Assembly (NCBI GenBank): GCA_947372925.1
Contig: CANBVQ010000004.1
Location: forward strand, 1 to 64,000
Origin: Acidimicrobiaceae bacterium
GTDB lineage: Bacteria; Actinomycetota; Acidimicrobiia; Acidimicrobiales; RAAP-2
Direction of reading: 5' to 3'
Length of the DNA: 64,000 nt
The position numbers were made by a program, and so were the translations under genes. This document shows, one piece after another, positions 9,653 to 19,189 of this stretch. The notes under the pieces are model-generated. The model did not search any database. It was given only the letters and a program-made list of their open reading frames with translations, and had not been told where the DNA came from. Position 1 is the first letter of the stretch, and every line of letters starts with the position of its first letter.

Positions 9653-11397
9653 TCAATAACCACGACGACGTCACCGGCGGATACGCCGTCGCCGGCCGTC
9701 ACCTTGACTTCTTTGACCACGCCGGCCTTATCGGCATTCACGGAGTTCTCCATCTTCATGGCTTCGAGAATTACAACGGTCTGGCCCACCTCGACAGTGT
9801 CACCCACCGCAACGGAGACCTTGACGATTGTTCCCTGCATGGGAACGACCACAGCGCCCGATCCGGCCCCGGCGACGCTGGCGCCACCACCGCGACGGGG
9901 TGCGGCCTTGGCGGCCGCGGGGGCTGCGGTGCCCACAACTTCGGGGAGCCACAGGTTGACGTTGATGCGTCGTCCATCGACTTCTGCGGTCACCGAGCGA
10001 CGAATCAGTGCCTCACCCTCTTCGCCCACGGCGCTCGGAGCGGCCACGATGCTGGAGAGATCGAGAACTTCCTCGACCCACTTGGTGGAGTGGATGCCCT
10101 CGACGAAGTCGGGGTGCTCCAAAATCGCCACGTCGGCTGGCAGGGTCGTTGCAATTCCTTCGATGACAGTTTCTTCGATGGCTCGAAGCAGGCGTCGCCG
10201 TGCCCGATCGCGGTCGGGCCCCCAGACGATCAGCTTGCCCACGAGGTTGTCGTAGTACTGGCTGATGGTGTCGCCCTGGGCGTAGCCCGCGTCGAGGCGT
10301 ACGCCCGGACCGCTGGGTTCGCTGAAACGAGTGATTGTGCCGGGGGAGGGGGTGAATCGTCCGCCCGTGGGGTCTTCGGCGTTGATACGCACTTCGATGG
10401 CGTGACCGCGACGCTCAATCTCGTCTTGACCGAAGGGAATCGCTTCGCCGGCGGCAATACGCAACTGCCACTCCACGAGGTCGAGACCGGTCACTAGTTC
10501 GGTCACGGGGTGCTCGACCTGGAGTCGAGTGTTCATCTCAAGGAAGTAGAACTCGCCATCCTGATAGAGGAATTCGACCGTTCCGGCATTGACGTAACCG
10601 CAGGCGCGGGAGACCTTGACGGCCGCTTCGCCCATGGCACGACGGACTTCGTCAGGGAAGTTAGGCGCGGGGGACTCTTCAATCAACTTCTGGTGACGGC
10701 GCTGGGCTGAGCAGTCACGCTCACCGAGCCACAGCACATTGCCGTGGGTGTCGGCCAAGACCTGCATTTCTACGTGGCGGGGCCACGTCAGGTAGCGCTC
10801 GACGTAGCACTCGTCGCGCCCGAAGTAGCTCAGCGCTTCCCGCTTGGCACTCTCGAGGAGTTCGGCGGCCTGGTCGGCCGAGTGGACGACCTTCATGCCG
10901 CGACCACCACCGCCGTACGCGGCCTTAATGGCCACGGGCCACCCGAACTCGTTACCAAAGGCGATTACTTCGTCGCCACTGGTCAACGTCTCGTTGCGCC
11001 CCGGTACGCCGGATACGCCGGCGGCCTGTGCGGCAATACGTGAGGAGATTTTGTCACCCATGACTTCAATGGCTTCGGGCGGCGGCCCAATGAAGGTGAC
11101 GCCACGTGCGGTGATGGCGCGAGCAAAGTCGGTGTTTTCGGAGAAGAAGCCGTAGCCGGGGTGAACGGCGTCAGCACCGGAGCGCTCAATGACATCGAGG
11201 ATCGCTTCAGTGTTGAGGTAGCTCTCGGCGGCGGTTTGCCCACCAAGGGCGTAGGCCTCATCGGCGAGGCGGACATGCATCGCCTCGCGGTCGAGTTCGC
11301 TGTAGACCGCCACAGTGGCGATACCCATTTCACGACACGTACGAATCACGCGGACGGCAATTTCTCCGCGGTTGGCAATCAAGACCTTCTTTAGCAC
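9649..11397 (-). CDS. Acetyl-/propionyl-CoA carboxylase alpha subunit (biotin carboxylase + BCCP)
   Basis: KKVLIANRGEIAVRVIRTCREMGI...EMNTRLQVEHPVTE...ILEAMKMENSV. Confidence 0.93.
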   Translation of the reverse strand: MLKKVLIANRGEIAVRVIRTCREMGIATVAVYSELDREAMHVRLADEAYALGGQTAAESYLNTEAILDVIERSGADAVHPGYGFFSENTDFARAITARGVTFIGPPPEAIEVMGDKISSRIAAQAAGVSGVPGRNETLTSGDEVIAFGNEFGWPVAIKAAYGGGGRGMKVVHSADQAAELLESAKREALSYFGRDECYVERYLTWPRHVEMQVLADTHGNVLWLGERDCSAQRRHQKLIEESPAPNFPDEVRRAMGEAAVKVSRACGYVNAGTVEFLYQDGEFYFLEMNTRLQVEHPVTELVTGLDLVEWQLRIAAGEAIPFGQDEIERRGHAIEVRINAEDPTGGRFTPSPGTITRFSEPSGPGVRLDAGYAQGDTISQYYDNLVGKLIVWGPDRDRARRRLLRAIEETVIEGIATTLPADVAILEHPDFVEGIHSTKWVEEVLDLSSIVAAPSAVGEEGEALIRRSVTAEVDGRRINVNLWLPEVVGTAAPAAAKAAPRRGGGASVAGAGSGAVVVPMQGTIVKVSVAVGDTVEVGQTVVILEAMKMENSVNADKAGVVKEVKVTAGDGVSAGDVVVVIE

Positions 11398-11426
11398 CAG
11401 TTCTCCTCGCCTACTTAGACCTATAT

Positions 11427-11446
11427 TTTTACCACTGGCAGTAAAA
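11427..11446. promoter_or_regulatory. Inverted repeat TTTTAC-N8-GTAAAA in divergent carboxylase/birA promoter
   Basis: TTTTACCACTGGCAGTAAAA. Confidence 0.45.
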
Positions 11447-11462
11447 CTCTAAGGTTTGGGCT

Positions 11463-12203
11463 ATGGATTCCATTCTCTGGCAGATTCGAGAATTTGCCGA
11501 AATCGACTCAACGAATACGTATCTGGCTCAAGAAGCCCAATCTGGTGCGCCCGAAGGGGTCGTCGCCCGTGCCGATTTTCAGTCGGCCGGCCGTGGCCGG
11601 CTGGACCGATCGTGGGAGGCGCCCCGTGGGGTCTCCCTTCTCACCTCGATTCTGCTCCGCCCCGTAGTACCGCTGGAGCAGCGCTTCTTAGTCTCGGCTG
11701 CGGTCGCTCTTTCGGCTCGAACTGCGCTGACCCGGCTCTGTGGTCTTCAGCCTGAACTGAAGTGGCCCAACGACTTAGTCGTCGGTGACCGCAAGCTCGG
11801 TGGTCTGTTGAGCGAAGTCGTTGGTGACGGCGAGGGCTACGTCGTTGGCATCGGTGTCAACCTTCAGTGGCCCGGACCCGAGGGGGTTGGCGGTACGTGT
11901 GTACGGGACGAGATTGGCGTGTCCATCGAACCTCGAGCCATGCTCGACATCACCTTGGGCGAATTGGGACGGCGTCGACCACTCCTTGACTCTGAGGATG
12001 GCCGTGCCGAACTGCACCAAGAACTCGTGGGCGCACTCGTGACTTTGGGTCAAGTAGTCCGCGTGGAACGAAGCCAAGGATCCATCACCGGCACCGCCGT
12101 GACACTCGAACGCGACGGAACGTTGATTGTGGCGACCACGGAAGGCAACGAAGCCGTTCGCTACGGCGACATCGTGCACCTTCGACGCGCGGAGACACTG
12201 TGA
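11463..12203 (+). CDS. birA: Biotin--[acetyl-CoA-carboxylase] ligase
   Basis: EIDSTNTYLAQEAQSGAPEGVVARADFQSAGRGRLDRSWEAP...KWPNDLVVGDRKLGGLL. Confidence 0.9.
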   Translation: MDSILWQIREFAEIDSTNTYLAQEAQSGAPEGVVARADFQSAGRGRLDRSWEAPRGVSLLTSILLRPVVPLEQRFLVSAAVALSARTALTRLCGLQPELKWPNDLVVGDRKLGGLLSEVVGDGEGYVVGIGVNLQWPGPEGVGGTCVRDEIGVSIEPRAMLDITLGELGRRRPLLDSEDGRAELHQELVGALVTLGQVVRVERSQGSITGTAVTLERDGTLIVATTEGNEAVRYGDIVHLRRAETL

Positions 12204-13102
12204 TCAAGGTCCTCGTGACTGGGGCGGCGGGCCAGGTTGGCCAAGACCTCATGGACGTCCTGGCGGGCCGTACGCCACCCGGAGGAGACAGCGACTTTCA
12301 ACCCGACGGCCAAGCCATTGGGTTGGACGAGTTCAGTGTCATGGGGCTCACACACCACGACCTAGACATCACCGACGCACAAGCCGTTCGTCGCACCGTG
12401 GGCATGGTCCGTCCGGACATCATCATTCATCTCGCGGCCTATACCGCGGTCGATAAGGCGGAGAGTGATGTTGAGGCCTGCTTTGCGGTCAATGAAGCGG
12501 GGACCGGCAATCTCTCGGATGCGGCATTTGAGTTTGGGGCGCGATTCATTGCCGTCTCAACGGACTACGTCTACGACGGCCGTAAGGGTGACACCTACGT
12601 GGAGACCGACCCAACTAATCCCATTGGCGTCTACGGTCGCTCCAAGTTGGCCGGCGAACTGCGCTGTCGTCCCCAGGACACCATTATTCGTACGTCGTGG
12701 GTCATGGGTCTTCGTGGCCGAAACGTCTTGCACGTCATCGCCGATCGGGTCGCTCGTAATGAACCGGTCCGTTTCGTAACCGACCAAGTGGGCACTCCTA
12801 CGTTTTCGGCCGACCTCGCTCGGGCTCTCGCGACGTTTGCGCGTCAACCGCTGGGTGGAATTTGGCACGTTGCGAATCGGGGAACGACGTCGTGGTACTC
12901 GGTCGCCGAAACGGCTGCACGTCTTTTCGGTGCACCCGATGATTTCGTCACTCCAATAGTGACTGAAGAACTTTCGCCCGCACCCGCGGCGACTCGCCCG
13001 GCCCGAAGTGATCTCTCAACACGCAAGTGGGAGTCGGCGGGCTTCCAGCCAATGCCGGAATGGACGGCCGCTCTCTCTCGGTTTGTGGCCGACCGGAACT
13101 AA
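12200..13102 (+). CDS. rmlD: dTDP-4-dehydrorhamnose reductase
   Basis: VTGAAGQVGQDLMDVL...HLAAYTAVDKAESD...STDYVYDG...PIGVYGRSKLAGE. Confidence 0.9.
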   Translation: MIKVLVTGAAGQVGQDLMDVLAGRTPPGGDSDFQPDGQAIGLDEFSVMGLTHHDLDITDAQAVRRTVGMVRPDIIIHLAAYTAVDKAESDVEACFAVNEAGTGNLSDAAFEFGARFIAVSTDYVYDGRKGDTYVETDPTNPIGVYGRSKLAGELRCRPQDTIIRTSWVMGLRGRNVLHVIADRVARNEPVRFVTDQVGTPTFSADLARALATFARQPLGGIWHVANRGTTSWYSVAETAARLFGAPDDFVTPIVTEELSPAPAATRPARSDLSTRKWESAGFQPMPEWTAALSRFVADRN

Positions 13103-13113
13103 GGTTTAACTAC

Positions 13114-14439
13114 ATGTCATTACTTGACTCCACTCACCAAACGGTGTCCCACCCCGAGCGCATTGCGGTGATTGGTGCCGGCTACGTCGGAATTCCGACG
13201 GCCGTGATGTTGGCGCACTTTGGTCACAGTGTGGTTATTGCAGAACGGGACGAATTTCGCCGGGAATCCATCCGTAATGGTCGCTCGCCAATCCTCGAGG
13301 ATGGACTTGAGGATGTTCTGGCTGCCGTAGTGCAGTCAGGTCAGCTTGAGGTCACCGCTGACGCCGTGCAAGCAGTTGCGGGTGCCAAGTTCGTTTTTCT
13401 TTGCGTAGCCACCCCGATGGACGATGATGGTCGCGCCGACCTCTCGTTCATTGATGCCGTTGCGCAACAAATCGCTCACGCCCTACGTGATGATGCGATT
13501 GTCGTCAACAAGTCCACGGTCCCCGTTGGCACAATGGAGCGCGTGAGGTCACTCATTAATCGCCCTGGCGTGCGCGTTGTTTCTAACCCCGAATTCCTTC
13601 GTGAGGGAACGGCCCTCGGCGACTCCCTTAAGCCTGATCGCATCGTGGTCGGCGCCGAAGATCGCGACGCGGCTAAGAGCGTGGCGCAGCTCTTTGCCTC
13701 CACCGGAGCTCCCATTGTGGTGACAGACGCCACGACGAGTGAACTCATTAAATATGCCTCGAACGCATTCTTGGCTACCAAACTCTCCTTTATAAACACG
13801 ATGTCGCGCCTCTGTGACCAACTGGGTGCCGATGTCGACGATCTCGTTCGCGGCATGGGCAGCGACCATCGCATTGGCTTCCCATTCTTGAATCCCGGTC
13901 CTGGTTGGGGTGGCTCATGCCTCCCCAAAGACACCTCGGCGCTCGTGGCTATTGCCGCTGACGCGGGACTGTCTCTCGACGTGGTGCGAGCCGCCATTGA
14001 ATCCAATGCGGCCCAGCAGCGACACATCGTGACGCAAGTGGCCGCCATGGTGGGTGGTTCGTTGTCCGGTAAGCGTGTGGCCGTGCTGGGTCTCACCTTT
14101 AAGGCCAATACCGGCGATCGCCGAGACTCGCCAGCACTCCAAGTCGCCGAGCTGCTCCTTGCCGCCGGGGCCCATCTCTGCTCCTTTGACCCGACGGTGG
14201 CCACTGACGACGCTTCTGGCGACGTTGCCAATCTTGGGGTCTGCGCCACGCTCGAAGAGGCCGTGGCCGGCGCCGATGTGACCGTTGTGCTCACGGAGTG
14301 GGCCATGTTCCGCTCACTTGAGTGGAGTCGACTAGTTCCCACCATGGCTCAACCGTGTATCTATGATGCCCGCAGCGTGGTCGACCTCGAGTCGGCCCAT
14401 GCCGCCGGGGCCACGGTTCGGAGTATCGGGCGATCATGA
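13114..14439 (+). CDS. UDP-glucose/nucleotide-sugar 6-dehydrogenase
   Basis: IAVIGAGYVGIPTAVMLAHFGH...NPEFLREGTAL...GPGWGGSCLPKDTSAL; ATG 13114 preferred over 13027. Confidence 0.9.
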   Translation: MSLLDSTHQTVSHPERIAVIGAGYVGIPTAVMLAHFGHSVVIAERDEFRRESIRNGRSPILEDGLEDVLAAVVQSGQLEVTADAVQAVAGAKFVFLCVATPMDDDGRADLSFIDAVAQQIAHALRDDAIVVNKSTVPVGTMERVRSLINRPGVRVVSNPEFLREGTALGDSLKPDRIVVGAEDRDAAKSVAQLFASTGAPIVVTDATTSELIKYASNAFLATKLSFINTMSRLCDQLGADVDDLVRGMGSDHRIGFPFLNPGPGWGGSCLPKDTSALVAIAADAGLSLDVVRAAIESNAAQQRHIVTQVAAMVGGSLSGKRVAVLGLTFKANTGDRRDSPALQVAELLLAAGAHLCSFDPTVATDDASGDVANLGVCATLEEAVAGADVTVVLTEWAMFRSLEWSRLVPTMAQPCIYDARSVVDLESAHAAGATVRSIGRS

Positions 14440-15374
14440 ATGTCGCCGTCACGGGTGGAGCCGGCTTCGTCGGTTCTCACCTCGTGGATGCACTCGTGGC
14501 GCGCGGGGACTCAGTCGTCGTATTCGATGATCTCTCGACGGGATCCACAGAAAATCTCACCGGGGCACTTGCCACAGGTCGATGCGAACTGCGCGTGCAG
14601 GACGTCTCGCAAGGAATCGACTGCGAAGTCCCGGTTCACGAGGTGTACCACCTGGCTTCACCGGCATCCCCTCCCGCCTATCTCGCCCGCCCGCTCGAAA
14701 CCTTGGCGGTGGGCTCTGAGGGCACGCGGCACGCACTCGAGTTAGCCCATCGCAACGGCGCAAAATTCCTGTTGGCGTCAACGTCGGAGGTCTACGGCAA
14801 TCCAATCGAACACCCGCAACGTGAGTCCTATTGGGGCAACGTCAATCCCGTAGGCCCCCGAAGTGTCTACGACGAGGCCAAGCGGTTTGCCGAAGCCCTC
14901 ACCACGGCCTATCACCGCACCCACGGACTCCCCGTGGCCATTGTGCGGATTTTTAATACCTTCGGGCCACGCCTCGCCGAAGGCGACGGCCGTGTCGTTT
15001 CGAACTTCATTTGCCAGTCTCTTCGGGGTGAGCCGCTCACCGTCTACGGCACTGGCGAACAGACTCGAAGTCTCTGTTACGTCAGCGACCTCGTTCGCGG
15101 TTTGCAGCTGGCCTGCGCCGAATCATTCGGCGAGCCGATCAATCTCGGTAATCCCAACGAGATGACGGTGTTGGAGATCGCCACGCTCATTCTTCAGTGC
15201 ACCGGTTCGTCGAGTGAAATCATTCGTCAGCCCCTGCCGCAAGACGACCCCACTCGCCGCCGACCCGATATCGAGCGCGCGAGAACGATTCTCAATTGGT
15301 CCCCTGAAGTCGACGTAGCCGCGGGGATTGAGATGACCGTGGCGTACTTCGCCCACCAACTCGGACTCCGGTAG
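14436..15374 (+). CDS. NAD-dependent epimerase, UDP-glucuronate decarboxylase-like
   Basis: VTGGAGFVGSHLVDALVARGD...HLASPASPPAYL...YDEAKRFAEAL..RIFNTFGPR. Confidence 0.85.
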   Translation: MNVAVTGGAGFVGSHLVDALVARGDSVVVFDDLSTGSTENLTGALATGRCELRVQDVSQGIDCEVPVHEVYHLASPASPPAYLARPLETLAVGSEGTRHALELAHRNGAKFLLASTSEVYGNPIEHPQRESYWGNVNPVGPRSVYDEAKRFAEALTTAYHRTHGLPVAIVRIFNTFGPRLAEGDGRVVSNFICQSLRGEPLTVYGTGEQTRSLCYVSDLVRGLQLACAESFGEPINLGNPNEMTVLEIATLILQCTGSSSEIIRQPLPQDDPTRRRPDIERARTILNWSPEVDVAAGIEMTVAYFAHQLGLR

Positions 15375-15380
15375 TTCGCC

Positions 15381-16217
15381 GTGAATCAAGTCAGCGCCGT
15401 CATTGTCGATTACTTCGCGGGCGATGATCTGGTGGCGTGCGTCGACTCCCTGCGGAGCGAAGGTGTCGACCGGATTGTCGTCGTCGACAACAGCACCCAA
15501 GAGGCGAGTGCGGCAGCGCTCTCGAATCGTGACGTAGTCCTCGTCGACACTCAGGTCAACGCTGGCTACGGACGTGGAATGAATCGTGGCGTGGCCTTCG
15601 CGGGGGAGTGTACGTATCTTCTGCTTTCCAATCCCGATGTTCAAGTGCACCCCCACGCCGTGGAGCGGCTCGTCGCGTACATGGACGAGCACCAGGACGT
15701 CGGAATCGCCGGGCCGACCATTGTCGACAGTTCGGGCGCGACGTATCCGTCAATTCGGATATTCCCCAATGTCCTGCTCGCCGGACTGCACGCGCTCCTG
15801 GCCCCTGTGTGGAGCGGCAACCCCTTTACGAAGCGCTACCGATCGCCAGGCCGCAATGGTCAGGTCGACTGGGTGAGCGGAGCATTTTTTATTACGCGAA
15901 CCACTGCGTTTCAGGCGGTGGGTGGCTTTGACGAGCGGTACTTCATGTTCGCCGAAGACATGGATCTGTGCTGGCGGCTCCAAGGGGCCGGCTGGCGCGT
16001 CGCAGTCGTTCCTGAAGCTTCGGTAATGCACATTGAGGGGGTCTCACGGGCTCGAGCGCCTCAGGCCATGGTGCGCGCCCACCACGCCAGCGCCTTGCGC
16101 TTTGAGGCCCGTACGGCCCGGGGAGTACGACGCCTGCTCTTGCCATTCGCGGCCCTGCTGCTGGGGTCACGGTATCTCGCGCTCTCCCTCTTTTCTCCTC
16201 GGAACCCGCCGCGCTGA
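15381..16217 (+). CDS. GT2 family glycosyltransferase (rhamnosyltransferase-like)
   Basis: VSAVIVDYFAGDDLVACVDSL...NAGYGRGMNRGVAF...LLSNPDVQVHP...GGFDERYFMFAEDMDLCWRL. Confidence 0.88.
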   Translation: MNQVSAVIVDYFAGDDLVACVDSLRSEGVDRIVVVDNSTQEASAAALSNRDVVLVDTQVNAGYGRGMNRGVAFAGECTYLLLSNPDVQVHPHAVERLVAYMDEHQDVGIAGPTIVDSSGATYPSIRIFPNVLLAGLHALLAPVWSGNPFTKRYRSPGRNGQVDWVSGAFFITRTTAFQAVGGFDERYFMFAEDMDLCWRLQGAGWRVAVVPEASVMHIEGVSRARAPQAMVRAHHASALRFEARTARGVRRLLLPFAALLLGSRYLALSLFSPRNPPR

Positions 16218-16222
16218 CGGCG

Positions 16223-16228
16223 TAGAAT
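16223..16228 (+). promoter_or_regulatory. Candidate -10 (TAGAAT) for the secA leader/ncRNA
   Basis: TAGAAT 6 nt before the long-range helix starting at 16235. Confidence 0.5.
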
Positions 16229-16233
16229 ATCGG

Positions 16234-16522
16234 TGGTTGCGGGCAGGCTGTGGTTGAAAGTCGATGCCAGTCGCGGGCAAAACGACCCACGTAAGGCGTC
16301 TTGTGGACGCTGAGCATGGCGCGGTTTAGAAGTAAGCCCTGCCTTTGTGTCATCAAATGGGTGGCGTGAAGTGTTGGTGAAGTGAGTGAATCGGTCCGCG
16401 GAGAGCAGTCTCTGCTGCTTCGGACCCACTCGGACACCACTGCAGGCGAGTGTGGGGTCAAAGACCAGGTCAGCTGCCCGCAACCAATACGCCATTTGAG
16501 GGCAGGTAGGGTTACAGGGACT
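16234..16522 (+). ncRNA. Candidate large structured ncRNA / cis-regulatory leader of secA
   Basis: Closing helix TGGTTGCGGGCAG (16234-16246) with CTGCCCGCAACCA (16474-16486); internal hairpins 16296-16310, 16393-16426, 16427-16452. Confidence 0.6.
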
Positions 16523-19189
16523 ATGAGCCTCTTAAGTAAGGTCCTTCGCGCTGGTGAAGGCAAGCGAGTTCGACAACTCCAAGAACTAGTACTGCCTATT
16601 AATGCGCTCTCTGACGAGATGGCCGCTCTCAGCGATGCCGAACTCCAGGCCAAGACTGCAGAATTTAAATCCCGTCTCGCCGACGGCGAAACACTCGACG
16701 ATCTCCTGATTGAGGCCTACGCAGTAGTCCGCGAAGCGGCTACGCGCGTGCTCGGTCAGCGGCACTACGACGTCCAACTCATGGGTGGCATGGCCTTGCA
16801 CTTTGGGTGGATCGCCGAAATGAAGACTGGTGAAGGTAAGACCCTGGTCTCCACGCTGCCGGTCTATCTGAATGCGCTCAGTGGCGAAGGCGTGCACGTG
16901 GTGACGGTGAACGACTACCTCGCAGCCCGTGACGCCGAATGGATGGGTCGTTTACACCGTTGGCTGGGTCTAACCGTCGGACGCGTTGGACCGGATATTG
17001 ATGACTTCGATGCCAAGCGAGCCGCCTATGCCTGTGACGTGACCTACGGCACCAATACCGAGCTGGGCTTTGACTACCTGCGAGACAACATGGCGCGTTC
17101 CCTGGAGCAGATGGTGCAACGGGGCCACAACTTTGCGATTGTGGACGAAGTTGACTCGATTTTGATTGATGAGGCCCGTACTCCACTGATTATCTCTGGG
17201 CCGGCTGACGACGTCACGAAGCTGTACTACCAATTCGCATCCATTGTGCGCACCTTGACACGCGACAAGGACTACGAAGTCGACGAAGAGAAGAAGACGG
17301 TTATCCCGACGGAGTCGGGCATCGAAAAAGTGGAGCGCGCTCTCGGTGTGACGAATCTCTACGACGCCGTATCGACAAACTACGTTCACCAGTTGACCCA
17401 GGCCCTGCGGTCAAAGGAGCTCTTTCACCGCGACAAGGACTATCTCGTCGACGGCGGTGAAGTCAAAATCATTGATGAATTCACAGGGCGCACCCTCGAT
17501 GGTCGCCGTTGGAATGACGGGCTCCACCAGGCCGTAGAGGCCAAGGAGCGCGTTCGGATCCAAGACGAGAATCACACGTGGGCCACCGTAACGCTGCAGA
17601 ACTACTTCCGTCTCTACGGCAAGCTCGCTGGTATGACGGGTACGGCCGAAACTGAAGCTGCCGAATTCGGTACTACCTACGGCCTCACGGTGGTGCCAAT
17701 CCCGACCCACCGCCCACCGCAGCGTGATGACCGCCCCGACTTGATTTTCAAGACCGAACAGGCCAAGTTCGCCGCCATCGTTGAAGAGGTCATCGATCGC
17801 AATGCCGCGGGCCAGCCCGTATTGCTAGGTACGGCATCGGTTGAGAAGTCAGAACTCCTCTCGAAGGCCTTCGCTCAAGCCGGTATCGCCCACGAAGTCC
17901 TCAACGCCAAGCAGCACTTCCGCGAGGCGGAGATTGTCTCGCAGGCCGGTCGCATTGGTGCGGTAACCGTCGCTACCAACATGGCGGGACGTGGTGTGGA
18001 CATCATTCTCGGCGGCAATTTTGAGGGGCTCGCGCAACGCGACGTTCTGGCTGCAGGGCTACAGCCCGGTGCCGAAGGCTACGACGACGCGCTGCAAGCA
18101 TCTCTGGCCAAGTGGAAGCCAATCTGCGAAGCCGAAGGCCAGAAGGTTCGCGAGGCCGGTGGCCTCTACGTCCTTGGTACCGAGCGTCACGAGTCGCGCC
18201 GTATCGATAACCAGCTCCGTGGACGAAGCGGTCGTCAAGGTGACCCTGGAACGAGTCGTTTCTACCTTTCCCTGGAGGACGAACTTCTCCGCCTCTTCGC
18301 CACGGGGGCCATTAGCTGGGTGATGGATCGCACCATGCCCGACGATGAGCCGATTGAGGCCAAGATGGTCACCAAGGCGATTGAGCGTGCGCAGAACACG
18401 GTTGAGGGCCGCAACGGTGAAATCCGTAAGGACGTCCTGAAGTACGACGAAGTAATGAATGAGCAGCGCAAGGTCATCTACGGCCGGCGTTATCAAATCC
18501 TTGAAGGGGAAGATCTCCACGAGCGTGCCCTCGAACTCATTGCGAGCAAGATGTCCGAAGTAGTGGCCATCCACTGCGCGGATGAATATGCCGAAGAGTG
18601 GAACGTTGGCGACATTGTCCTTGCCGCTCGCAACTACTACCCAACCACGGTAACTAATGAGCAGGTAGCGGCACTTTCCGATCGCGATGAACTCGAAGAG
18701 CTACTCGTCGATGACGCACTCAACTTCTATAAGTCCAAGTGCGACGGCTACCCCGGTGAAGGTGGCATGGCCGAGGCCATTGAGCGTGACGTCATGCTGC
18801 AGATTTTGGACCAACGCTGGCGTGACCACCTCAGCGACATGGACCACCTCCGTGACGGTATTCACCTGCGGGCCATGGCTCAGCAAGATCCCCTCGTCGC
18901 TTGGCAGCGCGAAGGATTTGCGATGTTCGAGCAGCTCTTAACTTCAGTAGACGACGACTTTGTGCGATTCATTACGCATATTGAGACCATCGCGGCACCC
19001 TCCAACGAAAGTGCCCTCGAGGGCGCGGTGACCAACGTTGACGCCGCTCCGGTGGAGTCTTCAAAGGTGCCCAATCCCTCTGGTCCGGCCCCCAAGGCCG
19101 CTGGTAGTGCGAAGGAAAAGATCGGTCGAAACGACCCCTGCTTCTGCGGCTCCAGCAAGAAGTTCAAGCAGTGCCATGGCCGACCCTAA
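16523..19189 (+). CDS. secA: Preprotein translocase subunit SecA
   Basis: MQLMGGMALHFGWIAEMKTGEGKTLVSTLPVYLNAL...; C-terminal RNDPCFCGSSKKFKQCHG; start ATG 16523. Confidence 0.97.
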   Translation: MSLLSKVLRAGEGKRVRQLQELVLPINALSDEMAALSDAELQAKTAEFKSRLADGETLDDLLIEAYAVVREAATRVLGQRHYDVQLMGGMALHFGWIAEMKTGEGKTLVSTLPVYLNALSGEGVHVVTVNDYLAARDAEWMGRLHRWLGLTVGRVGPDIDDFDAKRAAYACDVTYGTNTELGFDYLRDNMARSLEQMVQRGHNFAIVDEVDSILIDEARTPLIISGPADDVTKLYYQFASIVRTLTRDKDYEVDEEKKTVIPTESGIEKVERALGVTNLYDAVSTNYVHQLTQALRSKELFHRDKDYLVDGGEVKIIDEFTGRTLDGRRWNDGLHQAVEAKERVRIQDENHTWATVTLQNYFRLYGKLAGMTGTAETEAAEFGTTYGLTVVPIPTHRPPQRDDRPDLIFKTEQAKFAAIVEEVIDRNAAGQPVLLGTASVEKSELLSKAFAQAGIAHEVLNAKQHFREAEIVSQAGRIGAVTVATNMAGRGVDIILGGNFEGLAQRDVLAAGLQPGAEGYDDALQASLAKWKPICEAEGQKVREAGGLYVLGTERHESRRIDNQLRGRSGRQGDPGTSRFYLSLEDELLRLFATGAISWVMDRTMPDDEPIEAKMVTKAIERAQNTVEGRNGEIRKDVLKYDEVMNEQRKVIYGRRYQILEGEDLHERALELIASKMSEVVAIHCADEYAEEWNVGDIVLAARNYYPTTVTNEQVAALSDRDELEELLVDDALNFYKSKCDGYPGEGGMAEAIERDVMLQILDQRWRDHLSDMDHLRDGIHLRAMAQQDPLVAWQREGFAMFEQLLTSVDDDFVRFITHIETIAAPSNESALEGAVTNVDAAPVESSKVPNPSGPAPKAAGSAKEKIGRNDPCFCGSSKKFKQCHGRP

